Assembly: GCA_964478075.1 (NCBI GenBank) | Contig: CAYZGO010000004.1 | Location: 62,001-126,000, forward strand | From: DAOUEX01 sp034430235 | GTDB taxonomy: Bacteria > Chloroflexota > Anaerolineae > UBA2200 | Direction: 5' to 3' | DNA: 64,000 bases | Part shown: piece by piece, positions 35,361 through 43,459 of the stretch | Numbering within the stretch: the first letter of the stretch is position 1 | How the letters are laid out: each line of letters starts with the position of its first letter | Made by a program: the position numbers and the translations under genes | Notes under the pieces: model-generated | The model's input: only the letters and a program-made list of their open reading frames with translations | Databases searched by the model: none | Told to the model about the DNA's origin: nothing

Positions 35361-36146
35361 CTAAGCTCGGCGCAGCACTGCGCGCAGGATTATGAACACA
35401 CCGAGACCGATCAGCGACGCTGCCCAGATGAGATGCAGCGACGCAGCCAATGGACTCACGCCTACGCCAACCACTGCCAGCACTCCCGCTGGGATCAAGG
35501 CCCACCAGTTGCGGCGATTGACAATAAAGACAACGAGGAACGCCAGGGCAATGCTCAACAGGATGAACATCGCTACCCACTCGCCGCCCACTAGCTCGCC
35601 CAGGCTCAACACCACGCCCATGAGAGCCATAATGCCGCCAGCGATGAGAGCCCACCAGTTGCTCTCGCGATTCATGGCAAAGATAACCAGGAAAGGGACG
35701 GCGCTGCCCACAAAGCCCACAAGAAGGAGCACTGCGTCATGCAAACCCAATTCGGCCAGCACTACGCCGAGCCCCCAGGCACTGATTATGCAGCCCGGGA
35801 TAAGAGCCCACGATGCCTCGCGGGTGCCCTGTTTGAAAAAGATGTAGAAGAATGGCAGGGCGCTGCCTGTAAAACCAACCAGCACTACGAGCCACCCTGG
35901 AAGCCCGCAAGCCCCAAGTAGCGAGCCCACTCCCCAAGCGAACATGATGCTGCCGGGGATGAGCGGCCACCATTCCACAGTGTTGCTGAACCACAGAGAC
36001 AGAAAGAAAGCAGAACCGGCAAGCAGCACCAGACCACCCCAAAGCGGTCCGGTGAGCGTGATCTGCCCCAACTGCACGAGGAGCAGGATGATGCCTGCAA
36101 CGACCAAAAACAATCCCGCAGTTACGCGCCACCAGTTCTTCTTCAT
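35361..36146 (-). CDS. Multi-helix membrane protein with internal repeats
   Basis: A 261-residue membrane protein. It repeats a unit of about 52 residues: a W-W-A/P-L-I-P-G-x-I-x-x-x-x-G motif, two helices, then a polar F/N-R-x-x turn. Copies are seen at EWWPLIPGSIMFAWG, SWALIPGCIISAWG, NWWALIAGGIMALMG and NWWALIPAGVLAVVG. Similar repeats occur in DUF5668/LiaI-type proteins, whose job is not known. ATG 36146 with AAAGGATG is preferred over ATG 36155. It lies upstream of the CXXC mini-protein, 32 bp apart. Confidence 0.7.
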   Translation of the reverse strand: MKKNWWRVTAGLFLVVAGIILLLVQLGQITLTGPLWGGLVLLAGSAFFLSLWFSNTVEWWPLIPGSIMFAWGVGSLLGACGLPGWLVVLVGFTGSALPFFYIFFKQGTREASWALIPGCIISAWGLGVVLAELGLHDAVLLLVGFVGSAVPFLVIFAMNRESNWWALIAGGIMALMGVVLSLGELVGGEWVAMFILLSIALAFLVVFIVNRRNWWALIPAGVLAVVGVGVSPLAASLHLIWAASLIGLGVFIILRAVLRRA

Positions 36147-36727
36147 TGTCAACATCCTTTCTGTCTGCTGTCTGGTTTGTGCTACAAGCCTGCAATCGCC
36201 GGCTGAGCACGATGCGGCAGCTTTATGCGACCAGACGGGATTATAGCACGTTGCACCCTATCTGGCAATCAGCAGTCTTGGTCGGGGTCTATGTCAGATT
36301 TGCGGCAAGTTTGTGGTGGATGAGGTCCCGTAGCTCGCTCTACCACCGCCCAGGCAACTCAGCCCACACGAAGAGGATAACCTGAGCACCTTCGTGACCG
36401 TGTCAAGGACGCTCAAAGGGGACGATAGTCCCCGTCTCCAGTCAGTACGCTTTGTTGGCCACGTGCCTGGCGTACGACGCGGAGTAACATCCACCTCGAT
36501 CTGAGCCAAGTAGCCCTCAGACGTGATGAAGTGACTGATAGAGAAAAGATGCGCGAACTAAGTCTTGAGATTATCGAACTGGTAGAACTCGAGTCTGGCG
36601 AGGGCAGCGCGGAGCAAGTGCCGACCGAGATCTTTGAGAGCAACCGGGGCCGTGCTAGTCTCTGCACGACCGATGTCGTCAACCTTGAGGTCGTCGAGGA
36701 TAGTCGTTTCGCGTGTGTAGCCGGTGA
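36147..36727. other. Gap with one repeat and possible gene debris
   Basis: Apart from the family-C repeat at 36411-36484 I see no intact gene. The minus frame around 36540-36740 (DDLKVDDIGRAE to FYQFDNL) may be debris of a small protein, but I cannot assign it. Confidence 0.4.
36411..36484 (+). repeat. Family-C 74-bp direct repeat, copy 2
   Basis: Same orientation as 15088-15161; about 88% identical by hand alignment, including the GGGGAC/GTCCCC hairpin. Confidence 0.75.
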
Positions 36728-37016
36728 GTCGGAATGTCATTCCGACGTACTATGCTGCGTCGGTCAGAGCTCGCTCCGTAAGTCGGAATGTCATTCCGAC
36801 GTAGCACGCTCCGTCCGTCGGAGTTCGCCCCGTTGGTCGGAATGTCATTCCGACATAGCACGCTCCGTCCGTCGCAGCTCGCTCCGTTGGTCAGAATGTC
36901 ATTCCGACTTAGCACCCTCCGTCCGTCGGAGTTCGCTCCGTTGGTCGGAATGACATTCCGACATAGCACGCTCCGTCCGTCGGAGTTCGCCCCGTTGGTC
37001 GGAATGTCATTCCGAC
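36728..37016. repeat. Exact 54-bp palindrome array beside RAYT-2
   Basis: The 19-bp palindrome GTCGGAATGTCATTCCGAC (one-base variants in two copies) occurs six times, at 36728, 36782, 36836, 36890, 36944 and 36998, always 54 bp apart. The spacer carries a second hairpin, CTCCG-TCCGT-CGGAG. Because 54 is a multiple of three, long frames stay open on both strands (18-residue repeats such as SECHSDVARSVRRSSPRW), but these are probably not genes. It ends 13 bp before the RAYT stop. Confidence 0.95.
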
Positions 37017-37029
37017 TTACTACGACGTA

Positions 37030-37662
37030 CTATGTTGTGATGTATGTCCAGGGCCACGTTTCCCAATCAGAGGTCAGGCCCGCTTTTACCGGATTGTTGA
37101 CTATGTACTGTACGATGCGGCCTAGTTCGTTCGCGTCCCGCACCACGTGATCATAACTTTCCGCCTGCCAGAACGTACCTTGCCGACCCAAGACCTTGTT
37201 TGCCTGTCGCGCCGTATGTCGTTTGAGGGATTGGAGGATCCGATGGAGGGCATAATACGTGCCGTCTTGACGTTGCAGCGGTGTACAGACCAAATGCACG
37301 TGATTGGGCATAATGCAAAATGCCAGTAGATCATATACCCGCCCGTGACGATAATGCAGGGCCTGAACAACCACCGTGGCCACTCGTGGGTCTGCTAGCC
37401 AGTGTGGGCCATACTCTGAAAAGTCTACGGCTGCGTCCCATAGCCCAAACGCGCGTCGCTCATCCAGATAGGCTTGCTTCTGGCGCTCTTGCGTGTCGCC
37501 GATGTGTGATAGCGCGCGTTCCTCTTGGTCGCGTTTTTCCTGCAACGCGGCGAGTACTGCACGCGGCAACGAGCCAGCAAGTCGGAAAGTGACGAACAAT
37601 GTTGCTCCGCCTGGCTGCCAATGCGGTAAATGGCGACGATAGAATACGCGATGGTCTGTCAT
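37030..37662 (-). CDS. REP-associated tyrosine transposase (RAYT-2)
   Basis: A 210-residue Y1/HUH transposase of a different subgroup from RAYT-1. N-terminal YRRHLPHWQPGGATLFVTFRLAGSLP; histidine motif AFCIMPNHVHLVCTPL; then WQAESYDHVVRDANELGRIVQYIVNNPVKAGL, with the tyrosines expected for catalysis. The start is ATG 37662, which is embedded in a palindrome (37662-37686). The 3' end abuts the 54-bp array. It appears intact, so it could have produced or maintain the array. Confidence 0.92.
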   Translation of the reverse strand: MTDHRVFYRRHLPHWQPGGATLFVTFRLAGSLPRAVLAALQEKRDQEERALSHIGDTQERQKQAYLDERRAFGLWDAAVDFSEYGPHWLADPRVATVVVQALHYRHGRVYDLLAFCIMPNHVHLVCTPLQRQDGTYYALHRILQSLKRHTARQANKVLGRQGTFWQAESYDHVVRDANELGRIVQYIVNNPVKAGLTSDWETWPWTYITT

Positions 37663-37686
37663 AGGCCGGATTGACAATCCGGCCTA
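37662..37686. repeat. 25-bp palindrome at the RAYT-2 start
   Basis: TAGGCCGGATTG, a central A, then CAATCCGGCCTA. Perfect 12-bp arms. It overlaps the ATG of RAYT-2, so it could affect its transcription or translation. Confidence 0.85.
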
Positions 37687-38474
37687 CCGTAAGACTGCCG
37701 GTTGAGCATTTGTCTTCCTCGCTTACATGGTACTCGGTGTCATCAATCTCGCGCAGGTTGACGTAGAATTGATTCGCATCCGGAATCTCCCGCACGAAGC
37801 GCTTCTGGTCGGCAAGGCTGAACTGGGCAAACTCTCGGTGTGTTCGCCGAACTGGTCGTAGTCCATTCTGCAACTGAGGGAGGCTTGCTCCTGCATTGTC
37901 TCCTAGAAGCGCGTCGGATCGTTCTCGGCTCTGTCCAGCGAGAGAGAGTGCGGTAAAAGTCAAGACCCAATTTGAGTCGAGAAATGAACCTTAGCAACCG
38001 AAAAAGAGACGCATTGAACCATGCCTGCCCACGTTGGTTTTTCGAAGAGTGGGGGCTCGAATGGATGCTTATGGTGGCCGGAGGTATACGGTTTGCTGGT
38101 CAGGAGCGGAACGCGTCCCGTCTGCGGTTCGCTCCGTGGCACGACCGGCCCCGTCGAGCGAAGCGAGCGGCTGAACACTAGCGTGGGCACTCGACCTTGC
38201 CTGGTAGTCACACACGTCAAACCTTCTGCGTGATCCTGACGTCTTTCGCAGGCCAATTCTAGCACATGTTGTCCATTCTCGCAATGCTGTAGCGTGCGGT
38301 AGTCTCTTGTGTTGTGATGGTGCGACTTGTTCCATGCCTTGTCAAGCACATCGGCAGCAGTGACCTGACTATACTGTAATAGCCCCCTACTGCCCTTTAA
38401 TCCTGATTTCATCTTCGTGCCGTATCATTCCAGCGAACCCAGACTCCTTGCCAGAGCAAGAGTTGCCTTGTCTT
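37687..38474. other. Repeat island with gene debris
   Basis: No intact gene. A minus frame about 37700-37870 (REFAQFSLADQKRFVREIPDA / QFYVNLREIDDTEYHVSEED) looks like a piece of a real protein cut off by the palindrome, family unknown. A GC-rich inverted segment lies at about 38100-38190. Confidence 0.4.
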
Positions 38475-38503
38475 TTGTAAGCTCGCAGCAGTTGTGGTAA
38501 GAT
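38475..38503 (+). promoter_or_regulatory. Promoter of the glycan cluster
   Basis: TTGTAA (38475-38480), 17 bp, TAAGAT (38498-38503). Transcription would start about 38510. Confidence 0.6.
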
Positions 38504-38507
38504 ATGC

Positions 38508-38549
38508 CGCCGCCCGTTCGACATCTGGGGTCTGCCCCGGCGGGCGGCG
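38508..38549 (+). promoter_or_regulatory. GC-rich hairpin leader of the glycan cluster
   Basis: CGCCGCCCG-type left arm pairs over 9 bp with CGGGCGGCG on the right. A second hairpin, GGGG-TCTG-CCCC, sits inside its loop. It ends 11 bp before the AGGAGG ribosome site. No U-tract is present, so attenuation is unproven. Confidence 0.5.
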
Positions 38550-38570
38550 CAGGCTTGCTTAGGAGGTATG

Positions 38571-39698
38571 ATGCGTTGTGACGTCCTGGTAACCGGCGGT
38601 GCGGGCTTTATCGGCTCACATCTGACCGATGCCCTGATCGCCGCCGGCCACAAAGTGCGCGTCTACGACAGTCTCGAAGCTCAGGTTCACGGTGAAGGCG
38701 CGCGTGCACCCTCTTACCTGAACCCTGAGGCAGAGTTCGTGGTCGCCAAGCTGGGAGATCGCCAGGCATTGACCAAAGCCCTGTCTGGTGTCAAAGTCGT
38801 GTTCCACCTCGCTGCCGCAGTCGGTGTGGGTCAGTCCATGTATCAGATTCAGCATTATGTAGAGTACAACACCCTGGGAGGCGCAATCCTGCTCGACATC
38901 CTGGCCACGGAGCGGCACCGCGTGCGAAAGTTGGTAGTAGCCTCCTCAATGTCAATCTATGGTGAGGGAGCTTATCATTGCACGCAATGTGGCAAAGTAT
39001 ACCCACCCCCACGCCCGCTGAGACAACTGAAGGCACGCGATTGGGAAATGCATTGCCCGACTTGTGGTCGCGTCGCAACGCCCCTCCCCACCGCAGAAGA
39101 CAAGGCACTCCAGCCCACATCCATCTATGCCATAACCAAACGTGACCATGAGGAGATGTTCATCTGCGTGGGCCGGGCGTACCGGCTGCCCGTGGTAGCT
39201 CTGCGCTTTTTCAACGTCTACGGTCCCCGGCAGGCGCTGTCCAATCCCTACACCGGAGTTGCAGCAATCTTCTCCGCACGCTTGCTCAATGACCGGCCAC
39301 CCGTCGTTTACGAGGACGGATTGCAGAGCCGTGACTTTGTGCACGTCAGCGATGCGGTACGTGCTGCCATCCTGGCCATGGAAAGCAAAGAGGCGGACTA
39401 CGAGCCAATCAATGTGGGCACAGGGCATGCCACCACCATCCTCGACGTGGCACGGCTGCTGGCCGAGAAACTGCACAAGCAAGACCTCACACCACAGATC
39501 AGAGGGCAGTTCCGCCAGGGCGACATCCGCCACTGCATCGCGGATACCACCAAGATTCGGGAGCGCCTGGGCTACGCGCCCCGTGTCTCCTACGAAGATG
39601 GCATTGATGATCTCGTCACCTGGGTCAGCAGCCAGATAGCAGAGGATCGTTTCAGTGACGTGGAGTCGGCACTGAGCGCACGGAAACTCGTGGTATAG
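38571..39698 (+). CDS. SDR sugar epimerase with zinc-ribbon insert, dTDP-L-rhamnose 4-epimerase-like
   Basis: A 375-residue extended SDR. NAD loop VTGGAGFIGSHL; catalytic S-x24-YxxxK triad with SSMSIYGEG and YAITKRDHEE. Between them is an insert with CTQC (about 139-142) and CPTC (about 163-166), a zinc ribbon typical of the rhamnose 4-epimerase branch. GPRQALSNPYTGVAAIF and DGLQSRDFVHV are family segments. Probably makes a dTDP- or UDP-linked hexose for the cluster. The start is ATG 38571 (AGGAGG 4 nt upstream); ATG 38568 is also possible. Confidence 0.85.
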   Translation: MRCDVLVTGGAGFIGSHLTDALIAAGHKVRVYDSLEAQVHGEGARAPSYLNPEAEFVVAKLGDRQALTKALSGVKVVFHLAAAVGVGQSMYQIQHYVEYNTLGGAILLDILATERHRVRKLVVASSMSIYGEGAYHCTQCGKVYPPPRPLRQLKARDWEMHCPTCGRVATPLPTAEDKALQPTSIYAITKRDHEEMFICVGRAYRLPVVALRFFNVYGPRQALSNPYTGVAAIFSARLLNDRPPVVYEDGLQSRDFVHVSDAVRAAILAMESKEADYEPINVGTGHATTILDVARLLAEKLHKQDLTPQIRGQFRQGDIRHCIADTTKIRERLGYAPRVSYEDGIDDLVTWVSSQIAEDRFSDVESALSARKLVV

Positions 39699-39725
39699 GC
39701 AATCCCGGGGAGGACATGGCATACA

Positions 39726-40757
39726 ATGTCGATGCCGCGCATACTGGTCACGGGCGCAGCTGGATTCATGGGCAGTCACCTCGTTGATGCCCTGGTCAAC
39801 GAATACAAAGTTCACGGTGTGGATGATTTGTCTGGAGGCTTCTGGCGCAATGTTAACCCTAAGAGCCACTTCACCAGGCTGGATCTGCGCCAGAAAGAAG
39901 CAACTGAACAGTACGTTGCCAGCGTGCGGCCTGAGGTTCTCTTCCACCTTGCTGCTGATGCTACCGAGGGCCGCAGCCAATTCACACCGATTACCTGTAC
40001 CGACTGCAATCTCATGGCTTACCTGCACACCCTGGTCCCGGCAATCCGCAATGGCCTGCACAAGGTCGTGTTGGCCAGTTCAATGAGTGTCTATGGTGCG
40101 CAAACACCACCCTTCGACGAAAACATGTCCATGGAGCCAGAGGACGTGTACGGCGTGTCTAAAACAGCGATGGAACAGATAACCCACATCCTGAGCGAGG
40201 TACATGGGTTTGCCTACACAATTATCCGACCGCACAATGTCTACGGGCCACGCCAGAATATCGCCGATCCGTACCGTAATGTTATCGGCATCTTTATTAA
40301 CTGTCTGCTGAACGACAAGAGCTTTTATATCTATAGCGACGGCGAACAGCGCCGTGCCTTCACCTACATAGACGACTTTACGCCCTACATGCTGAGAGCC
40401 GCTCTTGATGACAGGTGCGATGGCGAAGTGATCAACATTGGGCCGCGTGAGGAGCTGACCATCAACTCGCTCGCGGATTTGGTGCTGTCGCTTTTCTACG
40501 AAGGACAGGACATCCCTGACCACGTTCGTCCTGTCCACCTGCCCCCACGCCCTAAGGAAGTGCGTGATGCCTACTGCACTGATGAGAAGGCTCGACGCTT
40601 GCTGGGTTACCACGTGACCGTGAAACTGGAAGACGGCATCCGGCGCATGATCGCCTGGGCGAAGGAACTCGGGGCACAAGAACCCCGGTACATGGAAAAC
40701 GGATTGGAAATCACCACATCCGCCACACCAGCTACGTGGACACAGAGGCTGATATAG
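39726..40757 (+). CDS. SDR NAD-dependent sugar epimerase/dehydratase (GalE-like)
   Basis: A 343-residue extended SDR. VTGAAGFMGSHLVDAL binds NAD. SSMSVYG and YGVSKTAMEQ supply Ser, Tyr and Lys. RPHNVYGPRQNIADPYRNVIGIF and DGEQRRAFTYIDD are typical of UDP-glucose 4-epimerases and relatives. Substrate cannot be fixed from sequence. 27 bp after the first epimerase; part of the same operon. Confidence 0.85.
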   Translation: MSMPRILVTGAAGFMGSHLVDALVNEYKVHGVDDLSGGFWRNVNPKSHFTRLDLRQKEATEQYVASVRPEVLFHLAADATEGRSQFTPITCTDCNLMAYLHTLVPAIRNGLHKVVLASSMSVYGAQTPPFDENMSMEPEDVYGVSKTAMEQITHILSEVHGFAYTIIRPHNVYGPRQNIADPYRNVIGIFINCLLNDKSFYIYSDGEQRRAFTYIDDFTPYMLRAALDDRCDGEVINIGPREELTINSLADLVLSLFYEGQDIPDHVRPVHLPPRPKEVRDAYCTDEKARRLLGYHVTVKLEDGIRRMIAWAKELGAQEPRYMENGLEITTSATPATWTQRLI

Positions 40758-40773
40758 CAATAGAGCATATGCC

Positions 40774-42030
40774 ATGAAAGTTGTAGTGGCCATTTTCGAG
40801 CAATTGGTGCCAATCTCGGGCGGCGGCACGCCGCGCACCTCTCACATGGTGCACGCGCTGGTCAGGCGGGGGCATCAAGTTTACGTCGCTGCCGCCTTCG
40901 GGGTACATCCCGCAGAAGCATCCAGAGAGCTTGGGTGTGCAGGCATGCTTTCGCTTCCGCACGTCAGCCGACTGGATCACCGCAAGATGCTCAAGTACCT
41001 GTTCGTCTATCCGTGGAACATGCTGTGCCTTGCTCTCTACATCTGGCGCATACAGCCAGACGTTGTCGTGTCACATAACTCGGTTGCTGGCTTCGCGGCC
41101 CTGCTAGGCAAAACCCTGCACCGTCAGACCGTGACCGTGCTTGACCTGACCGACCTGCTGTTCGAGTACCTCGAAAGCTATCGCGCCCGCTGGGCATCGC
41201 CCGTACTATTGCTTGGACGAGCGCTGGAGCGGCACGCCATCCGCAAGTCGGATCATGTTGTGACGATCAGCAAAGCAATGCGCAGCATCCTCGTGCAAGA
41301 CTATGAAGTGAGCGAGTCAAGAGTGGATGTCGTGCACGACGGCGTTGACTGCAACGTGTTCCACCCACAAGAGGCAAGCGCACTGCGACGTCAGGTCTCT
41401 CCCTGGGCGCGGCACATCTGCATCCTGCACGGCGTGATAGATCCACAGGATGGCCCTGAACTGCTCGTGGAGGCGGCTCCGCTGGTCCTATCGCGATTCC
41501 CAAAGACGGCCTTCTGGTGGGTTGGCGATGGCGCTGCTGTGCCAAGGCTCAAGGCTCGCGCTGAACAATTGGATCTGAGCGACAGATTCTTCTTCTCCGG
41601 CTGGGTCAGACAGCAGGAGGTGACTAACTACATCAATGCCAGTGACCTGGGACTGGTAGTGCTGCCTGACATTCTGTCAGCGCGGGGGCGCGTCACCCTC
41701 AAGGAGTTCGAGTACTGGGCGTGCGGGAAAGCAGCGGTGCTGCCGCGCCTACCGGCGCTTCAGGAGATCATTCCAGAGGGCGAGGCATCACTGTTCTACA
41801 CGGCGGGCAACGCTGGCGACCTGGCCGAGAAGATCTGCGTTCTGCTGGCCGACGATGAGCGCAGAAAGGCTATGGGCCGACGCGGCCGGCAGATGGTGGC
41901 TGACCGCTTCGAATGGCGTGTGCTGACGGATGAACTGGCCCGCCTCTGCGAGAGCTACGCTACGCCCCAAGTCGCCAAGCACGACGCCGATCCTGAATCG
42001 GGAGGTATCCATGAAAGTGCTAGTCACTAA
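40774..42030 (+). CDS. Glycosyltransferase family 4
   Basis: A 418-residue GT-B retaining transferase. N-terminal PISGGGTPRTSHMVHALVRRGHQVYV; hinge VDVVHDGVDCNVFHP; donor side KEFEYWACGKAAVLPRLPALQEII with the E-x7-E motif near FEYWACGKA. Membrane-peripheral, using an NDP-sugar to extend a lipid-linked glycan. It ends 20 bp inside the next gene. Confidence 0.88.
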   Translation: MKVVVAIFEQLVPISGGGTPRTSHMVHALVRRGHQVYVAAAFGVHPAEASRELGCAGMLSLPHVSRLDHRKMLKYLFVYPWNMLCLALYIWRIQPDVVVSHNSVAGFAALLGKTLHRQTVTVLDLTDLLFEYLESYRARWASPVLLLGRALERHAIRKSDHVVTISKAMRSILVQDYEVSESRVDVVHDGVDCNVFHPQEASALRRQVSPWARHICILHGVIDPQDGPELLVEAAPLVLSRFPKTAFWWVGDGAAVPRLKARAEQLDLSDRFFFSGWVRQQEVTNYINASDLGLVVLPDILSARGRVTLKEFEYWACGKAAVLPRLPALQEIIPEGEASLFYTAGNAGDLAEKICVLLADDERRKAMGRRGRQMVADRFEWRVLTDELARLCESYATPQVAKHDADPESGGIHESASH

Positions 42031-43459
42031 CCCGCCTTGGCCTGGTGAAGGGTACGGGGCACGTTCGGACGTGCGCTGGCCTCACAAGCGGAAAGACAAG
42101 TACCTTGAGTACCCGATTTACCTGTCCTACACCGTGGCCGTGCTGGAAGAGGCGGGATTCGACGTTGCCTTCGTGGACGCAATCATGGAAGAACTCGACA
42201 TCCCTGCCTTTGTGCAGAGAGTCAAGGGAATAAACCCCCGCCTGTTGGTAATGGAATGCTCCACGCCCTCGATACGGTACGACCTGCAGTCTGCAGCGGC
42301 TGTCAAGAGCGCCTTGCCCGACACCAGGATTGCGCTGGTGGGCTCACATGTCACCTTTTTCAGCAAAGACGTCCTGGCTGAGAACCCCGCCGTAGACGCC
42401 ATCTGCCGGGGCGAGTTTGAGATCACCGTGCGCGAACTGGCACGTGCCATTGCGGAGGGGCGCGACTGGAGCACAGTAGAAGGGCTATCCTATCGAGCTG
42501 GTGACAAAGTCGCAGCCAATCCCGACCGGCCGTTGATCGAGGACGTCGACAGTTTGCCGTTCCCTGCGCGGCACATAGTGCGCGACGACGGATACCGAGC
42601 CGCCATCTACTCCGGCAAAAAGTGCACGGGGATGGTAAGTTCGCGTGGCTGTCCATATCACTGCACCTTCTGTGTATGGCCCAGCACTCTCTACGGTCAC
42701 AGATTCCGTGCCCGCAGCGCCAACAACGTCGTTGATGAAATTGAGCAAGCGGCAACGCGCTACGGAATAGATGAGATCTACTTTGACGATGACACGTTCA
42801 CCATTGACAGAAAGAGGGTTTTGGAGATCTGCCGATTGATCAAGGAACGCGGCCTCCAGGTGTCCTGGATTTGCCAGGCACGAGTGGACACTGTGGATCG
42901 CGAAATGCTGCTGGCTATGAAGGAGGCTGGGTGCCACTACATCCTGTTTGGTGTAGAGTCTGGCTCGCCGGAAATGCTCAAGATCATGAAGAAGCAAATC
43001 ACGCTGGCCAAGGCGCGGGAGGCTTTTCGCCTGTGCAGTGAGTTGGGCATCAAGGCCCAGGCATTCTTCCTCTTCGGCATTCCTGGCGAGACCCAGGAGA
43101 CGATCAGACAAACGATCGAGTTTGCAAAGGAACTAGGCGCCTCCAGCACACAGTTCGCAGTGGCTATCCCCCAACCAGGCAGTGCACTTTATCAGCAGTG
43201 TGTACAGAACAGCTGGTTGATCTTCAATGATTGGGAGGATTTCGCTTCCTGTAACGCTCTCATCGAGACACCGCAGCTATCACGAAAGGAAGCGGAGGAA
43301 GCACGGATACGGGCCTACCGTGAGTATTACTTCCGACCAACGTTTGTCTTGCGCGAAGCGCTGCGCATTCGTCACCCGCGCGACGTGAAACGACTGCTGC
43401 GGGGAGCAATGTCGGTGCTGACCCGCATATCTTTCTTCCAGTCTGCACGCAGCTCATGA
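42011..43459 (+). CDS. B12-binding-domain radical SAM protein
   Basis: A 482-residue enzyme from ATG 42011 (GGAGGTATCC), overlapping the previous gene by 20 bp. The N-terminal B12-binding-like Rossmann region (about 1-150) is followed by the radical SAM cluster motif SSRGCPYHCTFC and the family segments EIYFDDDTFTIDRKRV, LFGVESGSPEML and FFLFGIPGETQETI. Such enzymes methylate, cyclise or rearrange unactivated carbons, as in hopanoid, phosphonate and glycan tailoring. The usual DxHxxG of cobalamin binding is not evident, so B12 use is uncertain. Confidence 0.88.
   Translation: MKVLVTNPPWPGEGYGARSDVRWPHKRKDKYLEYPIYLSYTVAVLEEAGFDVAFVDAIMEELDIPAFVQRVKGINPRLLVMECSTPSIRYDLQSAAAVKSALPDTRIALVGSHVTFFSKDVLAENPAVDAICRGEFEITVRELARAIAEGRDWSTVEGLSYRAGDKVAANPDRPLIEDVDSLPFPARHIVRDDGYRAAIYSGKKCTGMVSSRGCPYHCTFCVWPSTLYGHRFRARSANNVVDEIEQAATRYGIDEIYFDDDTFTIDRKRVLEICRLIKERGLQVSWICQARVDTVDREMLLAMKEAGCHYILFGVESGSPEMLKIMKKQITLAKAREAFRLCSELGIKAQAFFLFGIPGETQETIRQTIEFAKELGASSTQFAVAIPQPGSALYQQCVQNSWLIFNDWEDFASCNALIETPQLSRKEAEEARIRAYREYYFRPTFVLREALRIRHPRDVKRLLRGAMSVLTRISFFQSARSS

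Noticed and set aside
36531..36953. 140-codon + frame over the palindrome array
   Set aside because: Open only because the repeat unit is 54 bp; encodes repeats with no family resemblance.
36728..37016. CRISPR array
   Set aside because: The repeats are at an exact 54-bp step, but the spacers are also repeated, and no cas genes are present.
37960..38412. 150-codon minus frame between RAYT-2 and the glycan cluster
   Set aside because: Half is repeat-derived, and the rest has no assignable family; listed only as debris.
38952..40061. 369-codon minus frame
   Set aside because: Antisense of the two epimerases, which have complete family motifs on the + strand.
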